Below are positions 1-6,801 of a stretch of 9,846 nucleotides of DNA, one piece after another. Source of the stretch: Promethearchaeia archaeon. GTDB taxonomy: Archaea; Asgardarchaeota; Lokiarchaeia; Sigyniarchaeales; SOKP01. The translations under genes and the position numbers were made by a program. Within the stretch, counting starts at the first letter, position 1; each line of letters opens with the position of its first letter. The notes beneath the pieces are model-generated. The model was given only the letters and a program-made list of their open reading frames with translations. It did no database searches and was not told the origin of the DNA. The DNA lies in contig JAHQWY010000112.1 of the NCBI GenBank assembly GCA_029856445.1, positions 1 to 9,846 of the forward strand, read 5' to 3'.

Positions 1-1
1 A

Positions 2-268
2 AAGCATTTTAATAGAATGTTTAAGGCCACACTTCTACCACATCCTAACATCTATGAATACACCAGTAAGAAGGTAAGAGTAGAAATGTTAAATCCAGAA
101 GATGCTCCATATCATTGTCAAGTTGATGGTGAAGTTTTAGGTCCTTTACCCGTACAATATGAAAATATAGAAAATGGTTTAGAATTTATTCGTCCGAAAG
201 TTGATGAAGTAGCAGAAGCTTTTAAAGAGAAATATGGTAGATATTTCTGGGAATGTGAAGATGATTGA
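2..268 (+). CDS. Diacylglycerol/sphingosine kinase-like lipid kinase, C-terminal fragment (5'-partial)
   Basis: The frame is open to the left edge (it reads K-H-F-N-R before the first Met at 17), so this is the end of a longer gene and the Met is internal. What is seen matches the C-terminal beta domain of the YegS/LCB5 kinase family: a 'hP.v..y..k.vrVe' segment (LPHPNIYEYTSKKVRVEM), then the DGE motif in 'CQVDGEVLG', a 'PLPVQYE' strand and 'LEFIRP', where the family usually ends. Here about 20 more residues follow, with a helical, charged end (VAEAFKEKYGRYFWECEDD). Family members phosphorylate lipids such as diacylglycerol with ATP at the cytoplasmic face. The ATP-binding domain lies outside the window, so neither substrate nor activity can be judged. 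The next gene starts 33 bases downstream on the same strand and may be co-transcribed. The call rests on the DGE region alone. Confidence 0.62.
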   Translation, partial: KHFNRMFKATLLPHPNIYEYTSKKVRVEMLNPEDAPYHCQVDGEVLGPLPVQYENIENGLEFIRPKVDEVAEAFKEKYGRYFWECEDD

Positions 269-301
269 AATTTTCTAAGATTATAAAATAATTGTAGATT
301 T

Positions 302-925
302 ATGCCGAACTGGGATACAATCTTTTCTGAAAGGGGAAAAGTCTTTTTAGAACCACATTCAGATATGGAAAGAATTGCTGAACTATTCAAAAAGAAGGGA
401 GTTTATCGAATTTTAGATCTTGGATGTGGAACTGGTCGCCATCTCGTATTTTTTGCTAAAAAACACTTTGATATTTATGGACTTGATAGTTCTCCCAGAG
501 GTATTGAATTAGCAGAAGAATGGTTATCTGAAGAAGGAATACAAGTGAAGATTGAATGTTGCGATATGGAAGATCGTTTCCCTTATGAGGATAATTTTTT
601 TGATGCTGTCATTTCCATTCAAGTTATTCATCATAATTTAATGGAAGATATAATAAAAACCATTAGAGAGATTGAAAGAATATTAAGAAAGGGAGGCTTT
701 ATTTTTATCACCTTCCCTTATTTAAAAAAAGAATCTCAAAATGATAATTGGAATTTGAAAAAGGTAGAAGAAGGCACTTATATCCCGCAAAAAGGAAAAG
801 AAAAGGGACTTTTACACCATTATTTTACATTGGAGGAGATTCAAGACGCATTTGTATCTTTTGATATACTAGAGAATTATTTAGATAACTCAAATCACAG
901 AGCCATCTTAGGAATAAAAAAATGA
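302..925 (+). CDS. Class I SAM-dependent methyltransferase
   Basis: A 207-residue soluble protein with a Rossmann-type methyltransferase fold. Motif I, the SAM-binding glycine loop, is at residues 37-45 (ILDLGCGTG). The acidic residue expected to bind the ribose hydroxyls is D62 in 'YGLDSS'. A further acidic turn is D88 ('CCDMED'). The post-I region 'FDAVISIQVIHH' is at 100-111 and the strand after 'LRKGGFIFITFPY' ends near 140. This matches the small Methyltransf_11/25 or TehB-like group, whose members act on many substrates, so the acceptor cannot be predicted. The ATG at 302 is chosen because residues 3-20 (NWDTIFSERG...P) resemble the usual N-terminal cap of these enzymes. There is no Shine-Dalgarno sequence. 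It follows the lipid-kinase gene by 33 bases, so a lipid or small-metabolite substrate is possible but unproven. Confidence 0.85.
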   Translation: MPNWDTIFSERGKVFLEPHSDMERIAELFKKKGVYRILDLGCGTGRHLVFFAKKHFDIYGLDSSPRGIELAEEWLSEEGIQVKIECCDMEDRFPYEDNFFDAVISIQVIHHNLMEDIIKTIREIERILRKGGFIFITFPYLKKESQNDNWNLKKVEEGTYIPQKGKEKGLLHHYFTLEEIQDAFVSFDILENYLDNSNHRAILGIKK

Positions 926-984
926 AAATAGTCTAAAATTGTAAAATAACAAGAACATCTGAATGTTTATATTCAAACTTATCC

Positions 985-1000
985 ATATTTATATTAATTC
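985..1000 (+). promoter_or_regulatory. Candidate TATA box for the zinc-ribbon/HTH gene
   Basis: The 104-base gap 926-1029 contains the AT box TTTATATT at 988-995. Its centre is about 26 bases before position 1018, which would give a leader of about 12 bases before the ATG at 1030. A second TATA-like stretch lies at 1003-1011 but is too close to the start. Nearly all of the gap is A/T, so this is a placement argument, not a strong motif match. Confidence 0.3.
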
Positions 1001-1029
1001 AATTATTTATAGAGATTCAATTTATTAAT

Positions 1030-2235
1030 ATGAGTAATAAGTCCAACTTCTTTCTTTTAGGCATTCTTCTTATTATTTTAGGGGGATTTCTCACAATTTA
1101 TCCTGTGTTTGCGGCTTTGGGTCCTTTTTTAATAGTTATAGGTGTGCTTCTCTTAATTGTGGGTTATGGCTCAAGCAAAATATCCGGAGGTCGAGTACAA
1201 TATACTACTGGTACCAGAAGACTAATTAAAGACCATTGTCCAAATTGTGGTGCATTAATATATTCGAAATTTTCTCGTCGTTGTTCTGTATGTGGTTACG
1301 AATTTGAAATTACACAAACTCCAATTATCTCAGAAAAAAAAGTAGAGGAACCTGTAAAAACTTCTGATGCGCAAATATTTCCACCGATTTCAGAATTATT
1401 AAAAGAAGAGGAAATTTCAGCTCCTATACTTAATGCTTCTGATTCAAAGACTGAAGAGATACCAACAGCGCCGCCCACTTCAGAGAGAGAGGAAGTAAAA
1501 TCGATCATAACCTGTCCACACTGTCAACAAAAATTACCTTCAGGTGCCAAGTTTTGCGCTCGTTGTGGTAGAAAATTTGAAGAATCAAAACCAACTCCGC
1601 CAATTTCCGAGTTAATAGAAAAGAAGGAAGTTCCAAAACCTATATCAACTGTATCTGAATCAAAAATAGATGAGCTAAAAACTTCGCAATCGATTTCAGA
1701 CATAGAGGAAGTAAGTGGTACGATAGATTTAAATTGGTTAAGACATCAATATTATGATTTAGGACGCTCAATACAAGATATCGCAGATGAACTTGGTCAC
1801 AGTATGATAAGAATCAGGAAATTACTTTATAGAACGGGAATTCGTGCTGAAAAAGAAGAAGTAGAACCCATAATTAAGGTTTCTCCACCACAGATTGAAG
1901 ATATAAAACCTGTATCATCAAGCTTACAAGAAAAAGTAGAGGTAGCATTCAAAACTTGTCCTCACTGTGGATCCAAATTATCTTTAGGAGCTAAATTTTG
2001 TGCCGCCTGTGGACAAAAAATTGATGTATTAAAACCAATTCCATCAATTTCAAGTCTAGAAGAAGAGTTGTCTAAGGAGATCTTAGTTGAAGAAGCGCAA
2101 CAAACTCAATCAGTCTATATAAGAAAAGAAAAAAAACTCAAAAGAGAATTTCGTGCCTGCAGTTTCTGTGGAATGAGAATACCTAAGAATAACGCTTTTT
2201 GCCTACAATGTGGAATGATAATAAAAAGTAATTAA
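1030..2235 (+). CDS. Membrane-anchored protein with four zinc ribbons and a helix-turn-helix
   Basis: This 401-residue protein is not a named family that I recognise, but its architecture is clear. Residues 6-26 and 29-46 are two hydrophobic helices joined by a short turn. Four treble-clef/zinc-ribbon Cys4 modules follow: C70/C73/C85/C88, C162/C165/C176/C179, C310/C313/C324/C327 and C377/C380/C391/C394. The second and third are near copies of 'CPHC...GAKFCA.CG'. Between them, residues 232-275 read as a homeodomain-like HTH (WLRHQYYDLGRSIQDIADEL, then HSMIRIRKLLYRTGIR), close to the resolvase/HTH_23-type 'Y...G.S...IA.ELG.S...IR..L...GI' pattern. The acidic, Ser/Pro-rich linkers contain a 39-residue repeat. 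With a short N terminus and short loop, the zinc and HTH part is probably cytoplasmic. It could be a membrane-tethered DNA-binding regulator or a scaffold; no catalytic motif is visible. Its stop is 9 bases from the convergent peptidase gene. Confidence 0.8.
   Translation: MSNKSNFFLLGILLIILGGFLTIYPVFAALGPFLIVIGVLLLIVGYGSSKISGGRVQYTTGTRRLIKDHCPNCGALIYSKFSRRCSVCGYEFEITQTPIISEKKVEEPVKTSDAQIFPPISELLKEEEISAPILNASDSKTEEIPTAPPTSEREEVKSIITCPHCQQKLPSGAKFCARCGRKFEESKPTPPISELIEKKEVPKPISTVSESKIDELKTSQSISDIEEVSGTIDLNWLRHQYYDLGRSIQDIADELGHSMIRIRKLLYRTGIRAEKEEVEPIIKVSPPQIEDIKPVSSSLQEKVEVAFKTCPHCGSKLSLGAKFCAACGQKIDVLKPIPSISSLEEELSKEILVEEAQQTQSVYIRKEKKLKREFRACSFCGMRIPKNNAFCLQCGMIIKSN
1381..1713 (+). repeat. 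Duplicated 39-residue linker within the zinc-ribbon protein
   Basis: Residues 118-156 (1381-1497) and 190-228 (1597-1713) both begin PPISEL, are exactly 39 residues long and end in EEV. They align without gaps at 18 identical positions. The copies flank the second zinc ribbon. A shorter, weaker relative (residues 338-350) follows the third ribbon. This suggests that a linker plus zinc-ribbon unit was duplicated and then diverged. Confidence 0.6.
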
Positions 2236-2263
2236 AATTTATTATTACTTAATCTTATTTTTT
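2236..2263 (+). terminator. Candidate U-rich terminator after the zinc-ribbon gene
   Basis: Directly after the TAA the plus strand is T-rich and ends in a run of six T at 2258-2263. Archaeal transcription often stops at such U tracts without a hairpin. The tract lies inside the last codons of the opposing peptidase gene, so its base composition may be coincidental. Confidence 0.3.
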
Positions 2264-3387
2264 GGCTCAATTATATTCCGAGAAGGATTAGATCGGATAA
2301 CACTTATTATTAATATCGCAATAGCAATAGTGGTCATAGTAATTACTAAAATCATAATTAATTCCATATTGAATGTATCTATATCTATATCCCAAGGATA
2401 ATTGCCTTTATATATCTCACCAGAGGAATTTAAATAATTATTATAAATAAATTGTTCTATTGTTTCACCAGTTACTTCTAAACTGGTATTTGAAATAGAG
2501 TTTATATCATCTTGAGTAGTGTGATGGTATGGCCAATTTGGATTATCCCAAAAATTAATAATTAGATCCGCAGAAGGTATCCCAATATTTACAAATGCCT
2601 TGTGGTCATCTATTATCTGATTTCTTTCAGGATTTCTTGGAAATTGGCTAGAATAACCAAGTGCTCTCCCAACTGCAAATAATTCATCTAACAGTGAGGA
2701 AGTAGAATATTGTTCATTGATAAAACGTAGATTTACTCCTCCTACCATATCTAATAGAATCATGCAATCAAAATACTCTGTTTCTGTATTATAAAAATTA
2801 TTAATATCTGTTACGAATCTCTGAGAACCTTCAACCCAACTCCATCCATCTATCCCATAACCACCATTATCCCTTCCTTGATCTTCAGCATCAAAGAACA
2901 AAAACCATACCTGGCAAGAGAGATTTTCTTTATAATGATACAAAGCTTCAGCTAATTCAATAAGAACCGCAGATCCGGATGCTCCGTCATTCGCCCCAGG
3001 TATCGGATTCGTTCTATTTAATGGATTAGGGTCTTTTGTAGCTCTGGCACGTGAATCATAATGTGCTCCCAAAATGACAATATTATTATGGATTTGATTT
3101 AATTTAAACAAAACATTCTGGCATTCTGTTGAATGAGTTGTAAAATTATGTAAATAATAAGAAAAATTGCTATCTATCTCTTTAAATTTAGATATAAAAT
3201 AATTAGTACAATTAACTCTCTCTGGAGTTCCAGGGATTCTAAATCCAATATTTAACTGATCTTGAACGTATTCATAAGTATTATCTCCATTAAATTTTAA
3301 CTCTACATCAATATTTTGAACTTTTAAGTTGTTTACTGAAAAATATGGTAAATAAAATGCTAGCAATCCCAAAAGGATAAAAATCAT
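2245..3387 (-). CDS. Membrane-tethered M28-family zinc metallopeptidase
   Basis: A 380-residue protein with the M28 (aminopeptidase Y/S, glutaminyl-cyclase-like) metal site in order: H109-Y-D111 in 'GAHYDSR', D134 in 'PGANDGASG', the catalytic pair E168-D169 in 'FFDAEDQG', D213 in 'LLDMVG' and H289 in 'YHHTTQDD'. An insert with W182/W184 before 'GSQRF' is typical of the branch that includes glutaminyl cyclases, so cyclase activity cannot be excluded. Residues 2-18 form an N-terminal membrane segment and 341-364 a second one followed by a basic tail, placing the catalytic domain outside the cell. The likely role is trimming extracellular peptides, perhaps for the peptide transporter encoded further right. 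A TATA-like box about 27 bases upstream supports the ATG at 3387 with a nearly leaderless transcript. The frame stays open for 12 more codons (I-N-I-R-D-Q-F-K-L-V-L-P) with no standard start codon. Confidence 0.88.
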   Translation of the reverse strand: MIFILLGLLAFYLPYFSVNNLKVQNIDVELKFNGDNTYEYVQDQLNIGFRIPGTPERVNCTNYFISKFKEIDSNFSYYLHNFTTHSTECQNVLFKLNQIHNNIVILGAHYDSRARATKDPNPLNRTNPIPGANDGASGSAVLIELAEALYHYKENLSCQVWFLFFDAEDQGRDNGGYGIDGWSWVEGSQRFVTDINNFYNTETEYFDCMILLDMVGGVNLRFINEQYSTSSLLDELFAVGRALGYSSQFPRNPERNQIIDDHKAFVNIGIPSADLIINFWDNPNWPYHHTTQDDINSISNTSLEVTGETIEQFIYNNYLNSSGEIYKGNYPWDIDIDTFNMELIMILVITMTTIAIAILIISVIRSNPSRNIIEPKNKIK

Positions 3388-3410
3388 TGGTAATACTAGT
3401 TTGAATTGAT

Positions 3411-3423
3411 CTCTTATATTAAT
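3411..3423 (-). promoter_or_regulatory. Candidate TATA box for the M28 peptidase gene
   Basis: Read on the minus strand, AATATAA (plus 3414-3420) is centred about 26 bases before position 3391. That places transcription start only about four bases ahead of the ATG at 3387, a leaderless arrangement common in archaea. It lies in the 131-base divergent region shared with the GH3 gene, which holds no other gene. Confidence 0.35.
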
Positions 3424-3488
3424 TCACCAAAAAGTAAGGATCTTTAGAATAAATTTCATTTATCTAGTTTTCCATAAGTCTTAATACT

Positions 3489-3510
3489 ATTATAAAATTT
3501 TATTTATAAT
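3489..3510 (+). promoter_or_regulatory. TATA box and 22-bp dyad (possible operator) ahead of the GH3 gene
   Basis: ATTATAAA (3489-3496) and TTTATAAT (3503-3510) are perfect 8-base inverted arms around a 6-base spacer. The left part contains a good archaeal TATA box (TATAAAAT, 3491-3498) whose centre predicts transcription start near 3520. A protein bound to the dyad would cover the promoter. The arms are pure A/T, so chance symmetry is a real alternative. Confidence 0.4.
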
Positions 3511-3518
3511 TAAATGAG

Positions 3519-5558
3519 ATGATTATTATGAATGATGATAGATCGGACTTGGAGTTATCTAAGTTACCTTTTATGGATATGAATCTCGATATCGAAAGTA
3601 GAGTCGAAGATTTATTACAAAGATTAACTCTACAAGAAAAGTTTACATTATCTTCTGGAATGAAATGGTGGTATACGAAACCAATTGAACGATTAGGAAT
3701 TCGATCCTTTGCGATGCATGACGGACCTCATGGTGTTCGAGTTGATAATGAAGGAAAGATAAAATCTACTTATTTTCCTTCAGCTATATGTAGATCCGCC
3801 ACCTGGAATCTAGATTTGTCTGAAAAATTCGGAATTGCAATTGCCCAAGAAATACGGGATGTGGGGGCACATATGCTACTTGCACCGGGCATCAACATAC
3901 AAAGAACTCCAATGTGTGGTCGTACCTTTGAATATCAAACCGAGGATCCATATTTAAATAAGAAATTGGCAGTTGCAGTTGTAAAAGGAGTTCAAAGTCA
4001 GAGAATTGCTGCTTGTATAAAGCATTTTATATGTAATAATCAAGAAACAAATCGATTTACGGTAAGTTCAGAAGTTAGTGAAAGAGCCTTACAGGAAATA
4101 TATTATCCTGCCTTTAAAGCAGCTGTTCAAGAAGCTGATGCGTGGTCTGTTATGAGTAGCTATAATAAAATTAACGGAATTTATGGTGCAGAAAATAAAC
4201 ATCTTTTAACTGAAGTGTTAAGGGATGAATGGGGATTTAAGGGTTTTGTTGTAACAGATTGGGTAGCCACTAGATGGGGCACTACCACAGAAAGTTGTGT
4301 AAATGCAGGGTTAACACTTGAAATGCCGTCGGCCATTAAATATGATCCTAAAAAGATGTTGCAAGCTTATGAAGAAGGAAAATTTTCGTTAGATACATTT
4401 GATGAAAATGTAAAACGATTGCTTAGAGTGATGTTTCTTGTTGGGCTTTTTGACAAAGAAAACACATTACTAAAAGGTAGTCGAAACACTCCTGAACACC
4501 AAACCTTAGCTCGTGAAATCGCTGAGGAGGGCATTGTACTTTTAAAAAATACAGGAGCCCTTCTTCCACTAGATCTAGAAAAAGTGCGAAAAATTGCAGT
4601 CATAGGACCTACCGCAAAAAGGAAAACATATCTTGGAGGGGGAAGTTCCAGCAATTTTCCACCATACGAGGTTAAGCCAATTCGAGGGATAAAAAACAAA
4701 TGTCAAGATCATGTGGAGTTAGTTACTACTCCTTCAGAAGCGGATGTAACACTGGTTTTTGTAGGATTACAACATAAAGAGGGAGGAGATGCAGAAAATT
4801 GGGATAAAGATTCATTTAATCTACCATTGGACCAAATTGAGCTAATAAATGAAACAGTGAAAGATAATCCTAATACTATTGTAATTAATACTAGTGGTAG
4901 TCCCGTATCTATGATAGAATGGATCGATAAAGTTCCCGCTGTATTACAGGCTTGGTATGGTGGAATGGAAGCTGGAAATGCAATTGCTGCTATAATTTTT
5001 GGTGACACAAATCCCTCAGGTAAACTTCCTATAACATTTCCTAAAAAGCTTTCAGATTCACCAGGACATACTTCCAAGCGTACGTACCCAGGAAATGAAA
5101 AAGTTTTTTATGAGGAAGGTATCTTTGTAGGATATCGTCATTTTGATACAAAAAACATTAAGCCAATTTTCCCATTTGGACATGGATTATCTTACACGAA
5201 TTTCAAATATGAAAATCTTGAAATAAATAAGGATAAAGTGTCAGGTGAAGAAGTTTTTAATATTACAATAGAAATTACTAATTCAGGTAATCATGTTGGA
5301 GCAGAAGTAGTTCAATTATATATACAAGATGTTGAGTGTAGTATAGAAAGACCAGTTAAAGAACTTAAAGGATTTAAAAAGGTTAAATTGAAACCAAGTG
5401 AGAAGAAAACGATTAAATTTGAAATAGGGAAGGAAAATCTCTCTTTTTTCGATGAAAATGATAATTGTTGGAAAGCCGAGAAGGGTTTATTCAAGATTCT
5501 CATAGGAAGTTCATCACGGGATATTAGATTACAAGGGGAGATTGAATATTTAGGGTAG
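3519..5558 (+). CDS. Glycoside hydrolase family 3 beta-glycosidase (beta-glucosidase-like)
   Basis: A 679-residue GH3 enzyme with the usual three-part layout. The TIM-barrel domain (about 24-310) has D68 in 'MHDGPHGVR', R135/E138 in 'GRTFEYQTEDP', K168-H169 in 'CIKHF' and the catalytic nucleophile D247 in 'GFVVTDW'. The alpha/beta sandwich (about 330-555) has 'EEGIVLLKN', 'YGGMEAGNAIAAIIFGD', 'NPSGKLPITFP' and a probable acid/base E426 in 'GGDAENWDKDSFNLP'. A fibronectin-III-like domain (about 562-679) ends the protein. There is no PA14 insert, and no signal peptide, so it should act in the cytoplasm on imported or internal glycosides. The motifs favour beta-glucosidase but xylosidase is possible. 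Start choice is open. ATG 3519 fits a leaderless transcript from the TATA box. The Met at 3528 (residue 4) has a Shine-Dalgarno-like AGATGA five bases before it. No clear terminator separates it from the methyltransferase 78 bases on. Confidence 0.93.
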   Translation: MIIMNDDRSDLELSKLPFMDMNLDIESRVEDLLQRLTLQEKFTLSSGMKWWYTKPIERLGIRSFAMHDGPHGVRVDNEGKIKSTYFPSAICRSATWNLDLSEKFGIAIAQEIRDVGAHMLLAPGINIQRTPMCGRTFEYQTEDPYLNKKLAVAVVKGVQSQRIAACIKHFICNNQETNRFTVSSEVSERALQEIYYPAFKAAVQEADAWSVMSSYNKINGIYGAENKHLLTEVLRDEWGFKGFVVTDWVATRWGTTTESCVNAGLTLEMPSAIKYDPKKMLQAYEEGKFSLDTFDENVKRLLRVMFLVGLFDKENTLLKGSRNTPEHQTLAREIAEEGIVLLKNTGALLPLDLEKVRKIAVIGPTAKRKTYLGGGSSSNFPPYEVKPIRGIKNKCQDHVELVTTPSEADVTLVFVGLQHKEGGDAENWDKDSFNLPLDQIELINETVKDNPNTIVINTSGSPVSMIEWIDKVPAVLQAWYGGMEAGNAIAAIIFGDTNPSGKLPITFPKKLSDSPGHTSKRTYPGNEKVFYEEGIFVGYRHFDTKNIKPIFPFGHGLSYTNFKYENLEINKDKVSGEEVFNITIEITNSGNHVGAEVVQLYIQDVECSIERPVKELKGFKKVKLKPSEKKTIKFEIGKENLSFFDENDNCWKAEKGLFKILIGSSSRDIRLQGEIEYLG

Positions 5559-5574
5559 CTACTAATTCACAATG

Positions 5575-5600
5575 ATCTTAAAAGATTTAAAATATTTTAA
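5575..5600 (+). promoter_or_regulatory. Two adjacent palindromes with a TATA-like core before the methyltransferase operon
   Basis: In the 78-base gap, ATCTT/AAGAT (5575-5586, 2-base loop) is followed directly by a perfect 14-base palindrome, TTAAAATATTTTAA (5587-5600). The TTTAAAAT core at 5586-5593 could be a TATA box with transcription start near 5616 and a 20-base leader. The sites may form an operator for the methyltransferase/corrinoid genes, or the end of the GH3 transcript. Because the palindrome is pure A/T, I hold this loosely. Confidence 0.3.
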
Positions 5601-5636
5601 TAATTCTAACCAAATAATAATAAATAAGATGAGATT

Positions 5637-6770
5637 ATGCCCCTGAAAATGGAAGAAAATGAAACAATGACCCCCAGAGAAAGAGTTGAAGCTGCATTAG
5701 CTATAAAAGAGCCTGATCGTGTTCCTTTTACCCCGGCGTTTCATTGTGCTCAAGCAAGGTTAACAGGCATGACAATAGAAGAGTTTTTTTTCAATATACC
5801 AAAATCTTTTGAGGCTACAAAAAAGGTATGGGAAATGTTTGGTGGTTTTGATATTTATTCTGGTTGTTCTCCCATACTTGGTTATTATGCACCAATTCCT
5901 AACTCTCATAGTCAAATTTATTTCGATTGGACACTTCCAAAAGGAAATATACCAGAACAAATGCATGAAAGGGAAATTATGAAACGGGAAGATTATGATC
6001 TCGTAATTCAAAATGGATTTACTCCATTTAAGAGAAGACCTGAGCTTCAAAGAGAATTTGGCAAAATGATAGTTCAATTCTCTAAATTAGATACAGTAAG
6101 TTGGCTTAAAGAAATGGATGTTATGACTCTTTCAGAAGCATTTATCGAACCCCCTGTTGATATGATATCGTTTTTGAGAAGCTTCAATAAATTTTTAACT
6201 GATATTATTGAAATTCCTGAAAAAGTTGTAAAAGCTTGTGAAGCTACTGAAGAAGAATTATTACGTTCATTAGATCTTCAGTTTCAAGCTTTTAGACGTA
6301 AAGAGGCTACACAAATGTGTTTATTTGGTTTTTCTAGAATTGCTACAAATTTCATATCCCCCAAAAAATTTGATTTATTTTGGCCTCACATCAAAAGAAT
6401 TACTGAATACATTCTTAAAAATGATTTTATTGTGCAATATCATATAGATAACGATTACACGGATGTTTTAGAATATTTTACAGAATTTCCTAAAGGTAAA
6501 ATTATGTTTCATCTTGATTTGACAGATATATTCAAAGCTAAAGAAATTTTAGGTGATAGAGCATGCCTAATGGGGAATGTTCCACCACAAATAACTGGGA
6601 GAGGAAGCCCTAAAGAAGTTGAGGATTATTGTAAGAAACAAATAGAGGGATGCATGGAGGGAGGTGGTTATATGCTGGGTTCTGCTTGTGTATTACCAGA
6701 TGAGATTCCGCCAGCAAATCTAAAGGCTATGAAAGACTGTGTGATGAAATACGGTTTTTATAGAAAATGA
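5637..6770 (+). CDS. Corrinoid-dependent methyltransferase of the UroD/MtaA fold
   Basis: A 377-residue TIM-barrel protein of the uroporphyrinogen decarboxylase/MtaA-MtbA superfamily. It opens with the family signature 'MTPRERVEAAL..KEPDRVPF' (11-31). The central part has 'EPPVDMISFLR' (171-181) and 'FGFSRIATNFISPKKFDLFW'-type helices. The metal-site region contains 'QYHIDND' (H269, D271), 'CLMGNVPP' (C310) and 'GSACVLPDEIPPANLKAM' (C351). Methyltransferases of this type bind zinc and move a methyl group between a substrate or coenzyme and a corrinoid protein. The canonical H-x-C pair is H-x-D here, which argues against a textbook MtaA and leaves the substrate open. True heme-pathway UroD is unlikely, because a B12 protein gene follows 31 bases later. 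The start at 5637 is favoured by AGATGA four bases upstream; Met 5 and Met 11 are alternatives. The protein is soluble. Confidence 0.85.
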   Translation: MPLKMEENETMTPRERVEAALAIKEPDRVPFTPAFHCAQARLTGMTIEEFFFNIPKSFEATKKVWEMFGGFDIYSGCSPILGYYAPIPNSHSQIYFDWTLPKGNIPEQMHEREIMKREDYDLVIQNGFTPFKRRPELQREFGKMIVQFSKLDTVSWLKEMDVMTLSEAFIEPPVDMISFLRSFNKFLTDIIEIPEKVVKACEATEEELLRSLDLQFQAFRRKEATQMCLFGFSRIATNFISPKKFDLFWPHIKRITEYILKNDFIVQYHIDNDYTDVLEYFTEFPKGKIMFHLDLTDIFKAKEILGDRACLMGNVPPQITGRGSPKEVEDYCKKQIEGCMEGGGYMLGSACVLPDEIPPANLKAMKDCVMKYGFYRK

Positions 6771-6801
6771 AATTTCTGAACAGAAAATAAAGTGTTTGTT
6801 G

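Noticed and set aside
282..289. TATAAAAT box just before the SAM methyltransferase gene
   Set aside because: It is only 13-20 bases from the ATG at 302, so transcription would start near 311, inside the gene, and the conserved N terminus would be lost. It is also part of the 18-base element seen again after the methyltransferase stop.
118..390. Minus-strand open frame of 90 codons
   Set aside because: It overlaps the kinase end and the methyltransferase start, both well supported on the plus strand, and has no recognisable domain. I read it as a shadow frame; the same applies to the other antisense frames inside GH3, the methyltransferase and the corrinoid gene, and to the plus-strand frame at 9242-9529.
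953..978. Overlapping short inverted repeats (AACAT/ATGTT and GAAT/ATTC) between the methyltransferase and zinc-ribbon genes
   Set aside because: The arms are only 4-5 bases, overlap each other and lie in AT-rich DNA. There is no T run after them, so neither a terminator nor an operator is well supported.
5637..6770. Genuine uroporphyrinogen decarboxylase of heme synthesis
   Set aside because: The 'ACVLPDEIPPANLKAM' end, the coupled corrinoid gene and the lack of other heme genes fit the methyltransferase branch of the superfamily.
6796..6801. TTG codons as the start of the corrinoid protein
   Set aside because: An ATG follows at once at 6802 and gives the usual N terminus for this family; there is no ribosome-binding sequence to favour TTG.
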